Shown one piece after another: positions 27,336 through 34,938 of a stretch of DNA of 64,000 bases. Below the pieces are notes generated by a model. It had not been told where the DNA came from, searched no databases, and saw only the letters and a list, made by a program, of their open reading frames with translations. A program made the position numbers and the translations under genes. The stretch is from the NCBI RefSeq assembly GCF_013395055.1, contig NZ_CP058349.1, positions 744,001-808,000 on the forward strand, written 5' to 3'. The stretch's first letter is position 1. Every line of letters begins with the position of its first letter. Source of the stretch: Pseudomonas sp. ABC1 (lineage in GTDB: Bacteria; Pseudomonadota; Gammaproteobacteria; Pseudomonadales; Pseudomonadaceae).

Positions 27336-28132
27336 CCTGCCCGATCTGCCAGGGGCCTCTGCAGCCGCAGGAAAACAGCGTCGTCTGCCCGTCCAACCAT
27401 CGCTTCGACCGGGCACGCCAGGGCTACCTCAACCTGCTGCCAGTGCAGCACAAGAACAGTCGCGACCCTGGCGACAACCTGGCCATGGTCGAGGCTCGGC
27501 GCCGCTTCCTCGAAGCGGGACACTACGCGCCGCTGGCCTCGCGTCTGGCGCAACTGGCCGCAGAACGCCAACCCAGGCACTGGCTGGACATCGGCTGCGG
27601 CGAGGGCTACTACAGCGCCCTGATCGCCCAGGCGCTGCCGGCTGCCGAAGGCTATGCCCTGGACATTTCCCGCGAGGCGGTGAAACGCGCCTGCAAGCGC
27701 GCGCCGTCAGTCGAGTGGCTGGTCGCCAGCATGGCTCGCATCCCACTTGCAGACGCCAGTTGCGACTTGCTGGCCAGTGTCTTCAGCCCCCTCGACTGGC
27801 AGGAGGCCCGGCGCCTGCTGCCTTCCGGTGGTGGCCTGCTGCGCATGGGACCAACCCGCGAGCACCTGCTGGAACTGCGCCAACGCCTGTACGACGAAGT
27901 GCGTGACTACGACGACGAAAAGCATCTGTCGCTGATTCCACACGGCATGCACCTGGCCCACAGCGAAACCCTCACCTACGAACTTCACTTGGCCGACGCA
28001 CAAGCCCGTGCGGACCTGCTGGCCATGACCCCTCACGGCTGGCGCGCCAGCGCCGAACGCCGCACCGCCGTGATCGAAAGCCCCCTGACCGTACGGGTTG
28101 CGATACGCTACGACTGGATTCAGCGGGACTGA
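27329..28132 (+). CDS. rlmA: 23S rRNA (guanine-N1)-methyltransferase RlmA
   Basis: 267-residue SAM-dependent methyltransferase acting on 23S rRNA helix 35 (G745 in E. coli). An N-terminal zinc knuckle (CPICQGPL...CPSNHRFD) is followed by a Rossmann domain with LDIGCGEGYYSALI. The ATG at 27329 overlaps the end of dapE by 7 bp, so the genes are co-translated. Confidence 0.92.
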   Translation: MLTCPICQGPLQPQENSVVCPSNHRFDRARQGYLNLLPVQHKNSRDPGDNLAMVEARRRFLEAGHYAPLASRLAQLAAERQPRHWLDIGCGEGYYSALIAQALPAAEGYALDISREAVKRACKRAPSVEWLVASMARIPLADASCDLLASVFSPLDWQEARRLLPSGGGLLRMGPTREHLLELRQRLYDEVRDYDDEKHLSLIPHGMHLAHSETLTYELHLADAQARADLLAMTPHGWRASAERRTAVIESPLTVRVAIRYDWIQRD

Positions 28133-28159
28133 CCCCAACCACCTGCAAGGCACGCCGAC

Positions 28160-28531
28160 ATGCGCCAACCCGATATCGAGATCTACCTCAAGGACGCCAG
28201 CCAGCAAGCCGTCAACGACTGGCTGCAGCAGGCGATTGGCGCCTGCACGCCCTGGCAGCAGAAAGGCCAGACCTTCAAATGCAGCGCAAACGGCATCCCC
28301 GTGACCTGGCTGCCACGCGCCGTAGGCAAATGGCATTGCCTGCTACTGGAAAGCACCACTACCCCCTGGCCCGACGACCTTGCCTGCGCCCATGCCGCCT
28401 ACCAGGCCCTCGGCGTTGAAATCCGTTGCGCCCCTGGCGGCTGGCAGGAAGAAGAAGCCTTGGAAGAAGCCGACCGCTGGATCAGTGTCAGCCAGAACGG
28501 CGAGCAGGAAATCCGCTGGCACACCGACTGA
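28160..28531 (+). CDS. Conserved hypothetical protein
   Basis: 123-residue soluble acidic protein (MRQPDIEIYLKDASQQAV...) that follows rlmA by 27 bp on the same strand. I know of a similarly placed hypothetical in P. aeruginosa but no function. No signal peptide, helix or catalytic motif is evident. Confidence 0.7.
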   Translation: MRQPDIEIYLKDASQQAVNDWLQQAIGACTPWQQKGQTFKCSANGIPVTWLPRAVGKWHCLLLESTTTPWPDDLACAHAAYQALGVEIRCAPGGWQEEEALEEADRWISVSQNGEQEIRWHTD

Positions 28532-28585
28532 CAGCCATGTACATAAGCATTTGAAAAAACACGGATAAATTATTGAAACAGAGGG

Positions 28586-28614
28586 TTGACAGCCTCAACC
28601 AAGACGAGAATAAT
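28586..28614 (+). promoter_or_regulatory. Sigma-70 promoter of tRNA-Met
   Basis: TTGACA at 28586-28591, a 17-bp spacer and AATAAT at 28609-28614, 12 bp upstream of the tRNA. Near-consensus and correctly spaced. Confidence 0.8.
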
Positions 28615-28626
28615 GCGCGCCACGTT

Positions 28627-28703
28627 GGCTACGTAGCTCAGCTGGTTAGAGCATAGCATTCATAATGCTGGGGTCCGGGGTTCAAGTCCCTGCGTAGCCA
28701 CCA
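28627..28703 (+). tRNA. tRNA-Met (CAT), elongator
   Basis: 77-nt cloverleaf with CCA encoded. The acceptor stem GGCTACG/CGTAGCC is perfect; the D-arm is GCTC...GAGC, and the anticodon loop TTCATAA puts CAT at 28661-28663. The T-arm contains GTTCAAGT. A first acceptor pair of G-C and no C-A mismatch speak for elongator, not initiator, tRNA. The gene is intact and serves as the attachment site of the two elements to the right. Confidence 0.93.
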
Positions 28704-28744
28704 AACAAATCAAAGGGTTAGCTTAGGCTAGCCCTTTTTTGTTT
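28659..28744 (+). repeat. Left attachment repeat (86 bp, tRNA-Met 3' part plus terminator)
   Basis: The 86 bp from the anticodon loop of tRNA-Met through the CCA end and the downstream terminator are repeated without mismatch at 34939-35024. A shorter, decayed copy is at 45417-45485. The terminator inside is GGGTTAGC/GCTAGCCC with a TTAG loop and TTTTTT (28715-28740). Confidence 0.93.
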
Positions 28745-29762
28745 CTGGCACTGTCCCAGCAGCGTCCCAATCTTGTCTCAAACTTCCCGCAGACTCCAGC
28801 AGAGCAAGCGGCGAAAGCATCAATGCGGTTGCGAAGTGGTCAGGCGCGAGGTGCGAATATCGCATGGTCATCTTGATATCGCCATGCCCCAGGATTCGTT
28901 GCAACGCAATCAGGCTCCCGCCACGCATCATGTAATGACTCGCGAAGGTATGCCGCAAGATATGCGTCAACTGCCCAGGCGTGTTCAGCTCTGTCCGCTC
29001 ATACGCCTTACGGAAGGCTCCCCGGCAACTGCTGAATAGTCGTCCTGCCCCTGGATACCCACGCTCCAGGATCAAACGCTCAAGCTCTGGCGGGATCGGC
29101 ACCGACCGACTCTTTCCGTTCTTGGTCCTGACAAAACGCACCTGGCCATTGCTCAGGTTCGCCCGCGTAATCGACTCAGCCTCATCCCATCGAGCACCGG
29201 TTGCCAGACAGAGCTTTGCAACAGGCAAGGTATGGCTGTTCATCGAGGCGGCGCACTCATCCAGCACAAGGCGGCACTCTTCCAGGCTCAGATAGGTTAG
29301 TTCGACCTCATCGACCTTGAGCTGGCGAAGGCTTCCCACTGGATTGCCCTGATGCCATACGCCAAGGCGTATCAACTCGTTGAACACCGACTTGAGATAA
29401 CGATGCTCATGATTCACGGTCGATGCCGTGCAGGTCTTCAAACGCTCGGCCCGGTAACGACTGAAATCCAACGCGGTCAGTTCAGACGCGATGGGATCGC
29501 CCAGCCCCTGGACTACTGCCATTGTCCGCGGCAAACGGTATGGGTCTTTGAGCGTACACCCATGCAACTCATGCCAGACCTTTACCAGATCAGACAGGCG
29601 CTCTCCTGGATCACGTCCACGCATGGAGTAGTCGCGCTTTAACTCAGACACCCAGCGCTCAGCCTCAGCTTTGGTCCTGAATCCTTTCTTGCGCTTGCGA
29701 ATCCCCGCCGTACGATCCAGCCAGAAGTCCGCATCCCAACCCGATGCGCCTTTGACGATCAT
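28728..29762 (-). CDS. Tyrosine recombinase (Pf-type integrase)
   Basis: 344-residue site-specific recombinase. Catalytic residues are seen in order: R in ATGARWDEAE, H-x-x-R in LTHILRHTFASH, H in RILGHGD, and the tyrosine in TMRYSHL. N-terminal SAM-like domain about residues 60-150. The last codons extend into the attachment repeat, so the gene ends within attL. The ATG at 29762 overlaps the initiator stop (ATGA). An integrase next to a 426-residue initiator is the arrangement of Pf filamentous prophages. It should integrate the element at tRNA-Met. Confidence 0.92.
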   Translation of the reverse strand: MIVKGASGWDADFWLDRTAGIRKRKKGFRTKAEAERWVSELKRDYSMRGRDPGERLSDLVKVWHELHGCTLKDPYRLPRTMAVVQGLGDPIASELTALDFSRYRAERLKTCTASTVNHEHRYLKSVFNELIRLGVWHQGNPVGSLRQLKVDEVELTYLSLEECRLVLDECAASMNSHTLPVAKLCLATGARWDEAESITRANLSNGQVRFVRTKNGKSRSVPIPPELERLILERGYPGAGRLFSSCRGAFRKAYERTELNTPGQLTHILRHTFASHYMMRGGSLIALQRILGHGDIKMTMRYSHLAPDHFATALMLSPLALLESAGSLRQDWDAAGTVPETKKG

Positions 29763-31039
29763 ATGGCCCTGCCCCACCTGACATGGCGCTCTTGCATGAG
29801 CGTTTCGATATGCTCCAGCAATTGGCCTTCACTTACGCCTTTTGCCGCGTAATGCTCCCGAATGACGCGCCAACAGTCCCAGCGTTTTAGGGTGGTGAAA
29901 GCCTTTTTTGCTGGGACACGCTCCCGGGCCAGCAGGCTGATGAAGTTGCCCAGGAATAGTTCGACGTTCTTGCCCGAGAAGCCCCGTGCCGTCTTGTAGT
30001 CACGGCGATACTCAGTGTCATTGAGCAGCGAGAAAACCGGTAGATCGACCTTCACATCCTCCCGGACCAGGGTCCAGATCGGCTCGAAGTAACCAGGGCG
30101 AGCCAGCAGCTTGAACTGGCGCAAACCGTAACGCCACAGGCCGTCCAGGTGCCCCGAGAAGGCCGCATAGGAAGTGGTGTCGATGATTCCCCCGGTTCGC
30201 AGATCATACGATCCGTTGGCGAACTGCTGGACGATGGAGTGGTGGTAACGAAGCTCCACCCGCCATACGTCCTGTTGAGGATCATAGTTGTCTGAGTCGC
30301 CATCATCGAAACTATCACGGCGCTTCCATACGCCCTCCCAGTAGTCGAGCTTATCGGTCGCCCTGGCCTGCTCGGTCTTGTTGTAGATGGCCAACTGGAC
30401 GCCACCCGCCGAGCCAAACATGAAGGTCTCGCCACGACCGTAGACGCTGCTTTTCGTCTCCCAATGAAGCTCATTGATCCCTGAGATATCACGGACGGTA
30501 CGGGCACGGCAGTGCATCCGGGCCACCATATCCGCTGGAGGCACCCAACCTTGCAGATCAAGAGCAAGGTGCACCGCGCACTGGTTTTGCTCCAGATTGC
30601 TCAGCACGGCCCCTGCTAGCCCATCCAGGCGGGTCTGTAAGCTGTCTGGCGACTGGCTGTCGATCACATGGGGTGACACCTCAATCTTGAGGTGCGGCCC
30701 GATGTTCTCGATCTTGGAGTTGAAGTTTTTGATGAGCAGGATGAAACCAAGATCGGCATTCTGCAGCTTGTACTGGTAGCCCGAGTCTCGCCCTACCCGA
30801 CCGGCATGCCACGTCTCCCCTGCAAACTCGACCAGGGTGCCCGGCTTCTCAAACAAACCCATGACCTCTGGACGGATCATACCCCGGTACAGCTGGCGGA
30901 CCGTATCGACGCCGCAACGTAGCAGGCGGACGCGCGAAAGATCGGCCACACCCTGGCCCTGGAAGTCAAAGAACAAACGGCCAGTCGCAGACTGCTCGCC
31001 GGTTTGACGATTCACTCTGATGAAATCTTTAGCTGCCAT
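29759..31039 (-). CDS. Phage replication initiator, Pf-type
   Basis: 426 residues, resembling the replication initiation protein of Pf1/Pf4 (PA0727-type), which starts rolling-circle copying of the circular phage genome. Seen in the sequence: an acidic loop DSFDDGDSDNYDPQQDVWRVE and RVELRYHHS, with LAIYNKTEQ, all features I associate with inovirus initiators. No frameshift. Coupled to the integrase gene. With no phage single-strand binding protein or coat genes nearby, replication could proceed but packaging would need help. Confidence 0.82.
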   Translation of the reverse strand: MAAKDFIRVNRQTGEQSATGRLFFDFQGQGVADLSRVRLLRCGVDTVRQLYRGMIRPEVMGLFEKPGTLVEFAGETWHAGRVGRDSGYQYKLQNADLGFILLIKNFNSKIENIGPHLKIEVSPHVIDSQSPDSLQTRLDGLAGAVLSNLEQNQCAVHLALDLQGWVPPADMVARMHCRARTVRDISGINELHWETKSSVYGRGETFMFGSAGGVQLAIYNKTEQARATDKLDYWEGVWKRRDSFDDGDSDNYDPQQDVWRVELRYHHSIVQQFANGSYDLRTGGIIDTTSYAAFSGHLDGLWRYGLRQFKLLARPGYFEPIWTLVREDVKVDLPVFSLLNDTEYRRDYKTARGFSGKNVELFLGNFISLLARERVPAKKAFTTLKRWDCWRVIREHYAAKGVSEGQLLEHIETLMQERHVRWGRAI

Positions 31040-31496
31040 TGCTTTATCCCTTTATTGAAGATTAACCATTACTTTGAAAAGAGTTTCTAAGACGTGTTAC
31101 AGGGACGTCACGGGCGCGCCGCCGCGCAAGTCGCTCGTCCCTCGCTACCTACCCACCGCCGCGCCCGCTCCCGTCTTCGCCATCCATCCAACCGATGGAA
31201 AAGGAATGCCCTGGAGCACCACCGCCAGCCACCAGAGAACCCCAGGACAAGGACATACCCAGGGCGAACAGGAGGGCCAACAGGAGCGGCAGCGTTTCAG
31301 GGGATGGAGGGAGTAACCAGAGGCGGCTACGGCGCACAGGGAGGCGCGACAAACATCGAGGACAGTGGCGCAGCGAGTGGTTCAACACCAAGGGCTTTGC
31401 CCTTGTCATCCAACTCTTGCCGCCGAGGGCTCGGGAGCGCGGGGCGATGAAGCCACCCCACACTCCCGCATGCAGGCTATTCATGATCGCGTAGCG
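31040..31496. other. Structured non-coding region of element 1, candidate replication origin
   Basis: No convincing gene in 457 bp where Pf phages carry coat, adsorption and Zot genes. It includes a perfect hairpin CAAGGGC-TTT-GCCCTTG (31389-31405), a CG-rich tract GGGCGCGCCGCCGCGC near 31112, and purine-rich GGGGATGGAGGGAG (from about 31300). A frame with a hydrophobic segment exists on the minus strand but has no ribosome site or family likeness. Confidence 0.5.
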
Positions 31497-31883
31497 TCAA
31501 GGGTGCGCTGCGCCCGTGCTTCCGTTCGTCGGAACGTGCCCGTTCCGACGAGCCGGGAGCGCGGCCCTTGACCCCACAGCGTTAGGGAGGGCTATGCGGC
31601 CCAGTACGTTGCCGGAACCATGCCGGTCGCGGTACCGCATCACCCTGATCGTACGAATGCACGCGAAGAACAGTTCGTTGGGATACTTATCAAGACCACC
31701 CAGCCGCAGGGTCATGAAGTAAGAGTTTTCATACACACCGCTAATGGGCAGCACCACACCGACAATATGCAGGCACGACCAGAAAGGCTTCGGCACATCA
31801 TCCCAAACCTGTTCTACCAAGACAGTCTGGCCGACATAGTCCATGGCATTGGAGGCGTTCAAGATAGGATTGGGGCTATTCAT
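31497..31883 (-). CDS. Pf-type small early protein, probably with altered C-terminus
   Basis: 128 residues. The first 100 or so (MNSPNPILNASNAMDYVGQT...RHGSGNVLGRIALP) look like a small early protein of Pf phages of unknown role. The tail (SRAALPARRNGHVPTNGS) is low-complexity and crosses the hairpin at 31527-31550, suggesting that a deletion joined the gene to the structured region. It overlaps the preceding 82-residue gene by 8 bp. Confidence 0.6.
   Translation of the reverse strand: MNSPNPILNASNAMDYVGQTVLVEQVWDDVPKPFWSCLHIVGVVLPISGVYENSYFMTLRLGGLDKYPNELFFACIRTIRVMRYRDRHGSGNVLGRIALPNAVGSRAALPARRNGHVPTNGSTGAAHP
31527..31550. other. Perfect 10-bp hairpin
   Basis: CGTCGGAACG-TGCC-CGTTCCGACG, a 10-bp perfect stem with a 4-nt loop at the deletion-prone boundary of the early genes. 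It lacks a T-run, so it is more like a packaging or origin hairpin of filamentous phages than a terminator. Confidence 0.6.
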
Positions 31884-32124
31884 GGCTGTAGTCCCCCACC
31901 TTGAAGTCCACCTTGCCGTTCAGTAGGTCCTGGCGAAGCTGGCGGACATTCACCATGCGGAAGTCTGAAAGGACCACGCTTGGAAGCGTGCCGTTCTTCA
32001 CCCATTCCGCGACCTCCTCAACAGGGATACCGCTGGCCATGGCGAAGGTCACGATGCTGCAAAGGTCGCCAATCGAGGTTCCCAGCGCCACCACATTGCC
32101 GTGTTGTGCATTTTCCTTACTCAT
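31876..32124 (-). CDS. Pf-type small DNA-binding-like protein, paralogue A
   Basis: 82 residues. Its second half (EEVAEWVKNGTLPSVVLS...VNVRQLRQDLLNGK...GDYSHE) aligns with the second half of the next upstream gene, so the two are paralogues. The conserved W-x2-x-GT-x-PSV...R-x-VN pattern is like an excisionase/AlpA helix-turn-helix with a wing. Overlaps both neighbours. Confidence 0.65.
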   Translation of the reverse strand: MSKENAQHGNVVALGTSIGDLCSIVTFAMASGIPVEEVAEWVKNGTLPSVVLSDFRMVNVRQLRQDLLNGKVDFKVGDYSHE

Positions 32125-32398
32125 CGACGTAGTCTCCCTGCGCGAAGATGGTTTTGCCCTTTGCCAAGTCAGTACGAATTTGAGCGAGGTTGACTACACG
32201 CGGCCGGCCCATTTTCACGCTCGGGACCGTCCCGCTCTGCATCCAGGAGATCACGGTGTCAACGCTGACACCCAGCATGGCCGCATACACCTCTTTGCTA
32301 CACATGAGGGCATTGCGACAGTCGAGGTAGATCACTCGCTTTCCATCGATGTCGAAGCTGACGTCAAAAGGTGGTTCGCTTAGATGCTGTATGGACAT
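32117..32398 (-). CDS. Excisionase/regulator-like protein of Pf type, paralogue B
   Basis: 93 residues from ATG 32398 (an ATG at 32425 is also in frame; the inner one has AGGGATAGG upstream). Helix-turn-helix region about 43-75: YAAMLGVSVDTVISWMQSGTVPSV followed by RPRVVNLAQIRTDL. It is the first leftward gene and divergent from the repressor-like gene, the position of XisF4 in Pf4. Probably the excision/induction switch; the name is inferred from position. Confidence 0.68.
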   Translation of the reverse strand: MSIQHLSEPPFDVSFDIDGKRVIYLDCRNALMCSKEVYAAMLGVSVDTVISWMQSGTVPSVKMGRPRVVNLAQIRTDLAKGKTIFAQGDYVDE

Positions 32399-32451
32399 GC
32401 CTATCCCTGCCTCTGAAATGCTCATAAACTGTGGTTAAGGGTATTTATGCA

Positions 32452-32519
32452 TGACGAAATATTCGTCAACAAGAGAAACTATACATGACGAAATATTCGT
32501 CGTGACGAAAATTTCGTCA
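32452..32519. promoter_or_regulatory. Three 17-bp operator palindromes in the Pf-like switch
   Basis: Half-sites TGACGAA/TTCGTCA recur at 32452-32468, 32486-32502 (last base G) and 32503-32519. Centres are 34 and 17 bp apart, so all lie on one 17-bp grid. They fill the gap between the divergent regulator genes. Presumed binding sites for the repressor encoded at 32541-32813. Confidence 0.85.
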
Positions 32520-32540
32520 TTTTATAGACGGTTTTAGAAT

Positions 32541-32813
32541 ATGGAAGAAAGGCTAAGAGAGGTCGTTAGGCATATAGGCCCATCAGCCTTGGCCAAGAGC
32601 ACGGCCATCAGCGATCGTCGACGGTGGCAGACCGTGGCGACAGACATCAGAACCAAGACCAGGGTGGAGGACCTGTCCGCGCTGCTGGCGGCATATCCTG
32701 AGTACGAGCTGTACATTGTTCGAGGGGAGGTTGACCCATCCCGAGGACAGATCAGTCCAGCTTACGCCGAAGCAGACCTAAAATTGGCAGGACAAGAAGC
32801 GGGCAGCAGGTAA
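32541..32813 (+). CDS. Pf4r-like (C) repressor
   Basis: 90 residues, divergent from the excisionase-like gene as Pf4r is from xisF4. The N-terminal half (MEERLREVVRHIGPSALAKSTAISDRRRWQTV) fits a Cro/C1-type helix-turn-helix; a ParB-like C-terminus is absent. It would bind the 17-bp operators just upstream and hold the element silent and immune to related phages. Identification rests on arrangement and the helix pattern. Confidence 0.7.
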   Translation: MEERLREVVRHIGPSALAKSTAISDRRRWQTVATDIRTKTRVEDLSALLAAYPEYELYIVRGEVDPSRGQISPAYAEADLKLAGQEAGSR

Positions 32814-32886
32814 CAGCGGAAGTGGCCCAGCGATGGTTCGCCAATAAAAGAGGCCTTACCATACAGACTAATAAGAGCTGACTTAA

Positions 32887-34161
32887 TTAATACTGGGGAT
32901 AAAGAATACTACCTAGAGAGTTTTGAAGTATAAGCCACTGACCACCAGCACATGATCTAACACAGCTGTACCCAGCTCTGTCTACATAAGACAAATGAAT
33001 ATCTAATTGCACGTCTTTTTCTGGAAATCTCAAAATTGTTTTTAACACACTAACTGAAGGAGAAGTATCTATTAGTGACACTATATTAAAGGAAGCTAGA
33101 TTTAGCTTGGAATAGTCATTTTTTACATCGCCGGCGCACTTCCCTCTTGGTTCACCGAGACAATGGCGCAAGACTTCAGCCATTAATCCATACCTTTTAT
33201 TTTTCCAACTCTCTAGAAAGCTCCAGAGAGTTAATTCAGGTGTACCTTGAGGAATAGTGCCCACCCCTTCTGACACAGGAAGATGACTCAACTCGTTTGG
33301 CTGCCTAGGCAGCCATTCTTGGAATAGTTTTTTTACAACCTCTCTTTTTTCCTTTCTCTCAATTAGCTCAAGCAATGACAAGTCATCTTTACTTTTGGGC
33401 GGACTCTTCTTGCCTTCGATAACTGAGTCAGCCCAGTCTTTAATTGCAAAAAGCGCAGCCCAGCATTTGGCCGACACTAACTTATTATCAAATACTAGAT
33501 CACGGCCATGAAGAATTCCATTTCTGTAAGGGATAGTTATTTCTTCCTCGGTTGTAATAAATCTACCCTTAGAGAAAAGGGAAGCTAGAACCTGCAGACC
33601 CGAACTGTGAGCGGCAACTGAGTCCCAAGCAGTCAAATCCGTAGAGCTTGCAAAAAAACCAATACTCTTTGTCACGTCATTGACAATCCCATCTAGCAGA
33701 ATAAGCAGAAGAGGGACACATGCGTGGTACCTCTCATTCAAATAGTCAACCTTTGCTAAATTTATGAGCCTTAATCGTGAAGCAAAAGCTTCTGGATAAT
33801 GAAACCCCCTTGATGCCCAATCTAAAAAAGCCTCATCATAAGCATTTGCAAGATATTTTTCAGCGCAACTTATTCCAGTTTCGTCATGAATCCTAATAGC
33901 CTCCCTAGCAATATCAATTGGCATCGACTCATAAGCAATCCAGCCTACAGCGGAGAATCTTTTATTGAATCCATCTGGAATATAGGGCGCATCCATATCA
34001 ATCTTGCTTTTTGAAAGCTCATCAAAGACACCTTGAAAACCTGGATATTTCTCTCTTAATTGTGGAATAAGGTTATACAAGCACTCGAAAACTTCGACAC
34101 CGTTAACCAGATTTCTTACTTCCACATAAGATGGATTATCTTGAATCTTTTTGTTAGTCAT
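32887..34161 (-). CDS. Unrecognised AT-rich cargo protein with a HEPN-like R-x4-H motif
   Basis: 424 residues of unknown family. R213-NGIL-H218 in ITIPYRNGILHGRD matches the R-x4-6-H motif of HEPN ribonucleases, and it follows a hydrophobic helix (YHACVPLLLILLDGIVNDV, about 145-163) placed as in HEPN bundles. N-terminal (1-130) and C-terminal (260-424) parts show no motif I know; four cysteines cluster near the end (C367 region and VRSCAGG). Base composition is much more AT-rich than the phage genes beside it. It lies behind the repressor, where Pf prophages carry defence or exclusion genes, and next to higBA. Function is inferred only. Confidence 0.6.
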   Translation of the reverse strand: MTNKKIQDNPSYVEVRNLVNGVEVFECLYNLIPQLREKYPGFQGVFDELSKSKIDMDAPYIPDGFNKRFSAVGWIAYESMPIDIAREAIRIHDETGISCAEKYLANAYDEAFLDWASRGFHYPEAFASRLRLINLAKVDYLNERYHACVPLLLILLDGIVNDVTKSIGFFASSTDLTAWDSVAAHSSGLQVLASLFSKGRFITTEEEITIPYRNGILHGRDLVFDNKLVSAKCWAALFAIKDWADSVIEGKKSPPKSKDDLSLLELIERKEKREVVKKLFQEWLPRQPNELSHLPVSEGVGTIPQGTPELTLWSFLESWKNKRYGLMAEVLRHCLGEPRGKCAGDVKNDYSKLNLASFNIVSLIDTSPSVSVLKTILRFPEKDVQLDIHLSYVDRAGYSCVRSCAGGQWLILQNSLGSILYPQY

Positions 34162-34207
34162 GAAATTCGGCAGAGTTTCGAAGCTGGAAGCTAAAAATCA
34201 AATTCAT

Positions 34208-34495
34208 TCAGGCAAACGCCAATCTTCCCACCTGCTGCAGATCCACATGCTGGCGAGCATTCCATAGATCGTAAGTATCCTGCATGGCTAGCCAACTTTC
34301 AGGCGAGCGACCAAGCGCTACCGAAAGGCGTAGGGCCATTTCCGGCGTTACACGGCTAGTGCCCTTGAGCACACGGCTCAGGGTCGAGGGTGCTACGCGC
34401 AGCTTTTCGGCCAGTTCACGACCGCTGATGCCATTCGGCTCCAAGTAGATATCGGTGATGAATTCACCAGGATGGGGTGGGTTATGCATATTCAT
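34208..34495 (-). CDS. higA: HigA-type antitoxin
   Basis: 95-residue helix-turn-helix antitoxin of the HigA/VapI family: N-terminal HNPPHPGEFITDIYLEP and HTH ISGRELAEKLRVAPSTLSRVL. Its start touches the stop of the toxin gene, giving the toxin-first order typical of higBA. It should neutralise HigB and repress the pair. Confidence 0.92.
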   Translation of the reverse strand: MNMHNPPHPGEFITDIYLEPNGISGRELAEKLRVAPSTLSRVLKGTSRVTPEMALRLSVALGRSPESWLAMQDTYDLWNARQHVDLQQVGRLAFA

Positions 34496-34773
34496 CAGTG
34501 GTAATCCTCATAGTCCAGAACATAAGCGTTTCCGTCGCGAAACTCGAACGTCAGCCGCCAGTTGCCGTTCACCATGATCGACCAGCGCCCTCGCATTTCT
34601 CCCTTGAGTGGATGCAAGCGGAAGCCAGGGATATCCATATCGTCTACCGTCATAGCCGTGTCCAAGGCCGCCAACTGCATCCGCAGCCGTTTGGCATGGG
34701 AAGGTTGCACCCCAGCCGTACTACCCGTTTCGAAGAGCTTGCGTAGCCCTTTGTGCTGGAAAGACTTGATCAT
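34495..34773 (-). CDS. higB: HigB-type RelE-fold toxin
   Basis: 92-residue RelE/HigB superfamily mRNA interferase (MIKSFQHKGLRKLFETG, FRLHPLKGEMRGRWSIMVNGNWRLTFEF). Members cut mRNA on the ribosome. The basic catalytic-face residues (K57, R62, R73 region) are present. First gene of the higBA operon; controlled from the palindrome at 34790-34806. Confidence 0.92.
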   Translation of the reverse strand: MIKSFQHKGLRKLFETGSTAGVQPSHAKRLRMQLAALDTAMTVDDMDIPGFRLHPLKGEMRGRWSIMVNGNWRLTFEFRDGNAYVLDYEDYH

Positions 34774-34789
34774 AGAAGCAATATACCGT

Positions 34790-34806
34790 GTTGCGCATCA
34801 CGCAAC
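34790..34806. promoter_or_regulatory. Probable HigA operator
   Basis: GTTGCG-CATCA-CGCAAC, an inverted repeat 16 bp upstream of the higB start, overlapping the expected promoter. Confidence 0.65.
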
Positions 34807-34938
34807 AACCAAGGTAAAACAAAGGCGTGTCCCAAAAGCACTTGCAACCCACCATGGACGACACCTAACCACATCATTGCTACCCGCAAAGCCCCATTTT
34901 TACTGACATTCACGCTCTACAACAGGCAGTTGCCTCAT

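Noticed and set aside
31149..31484. 111-codon minus-strand frame with a hydrophobic stretch, considered as a Pf coat-protein remnant
   Set aside because: No signal-peptide order, no ribosome site and no coat-like length or sequence; the region is better read as non-coding.
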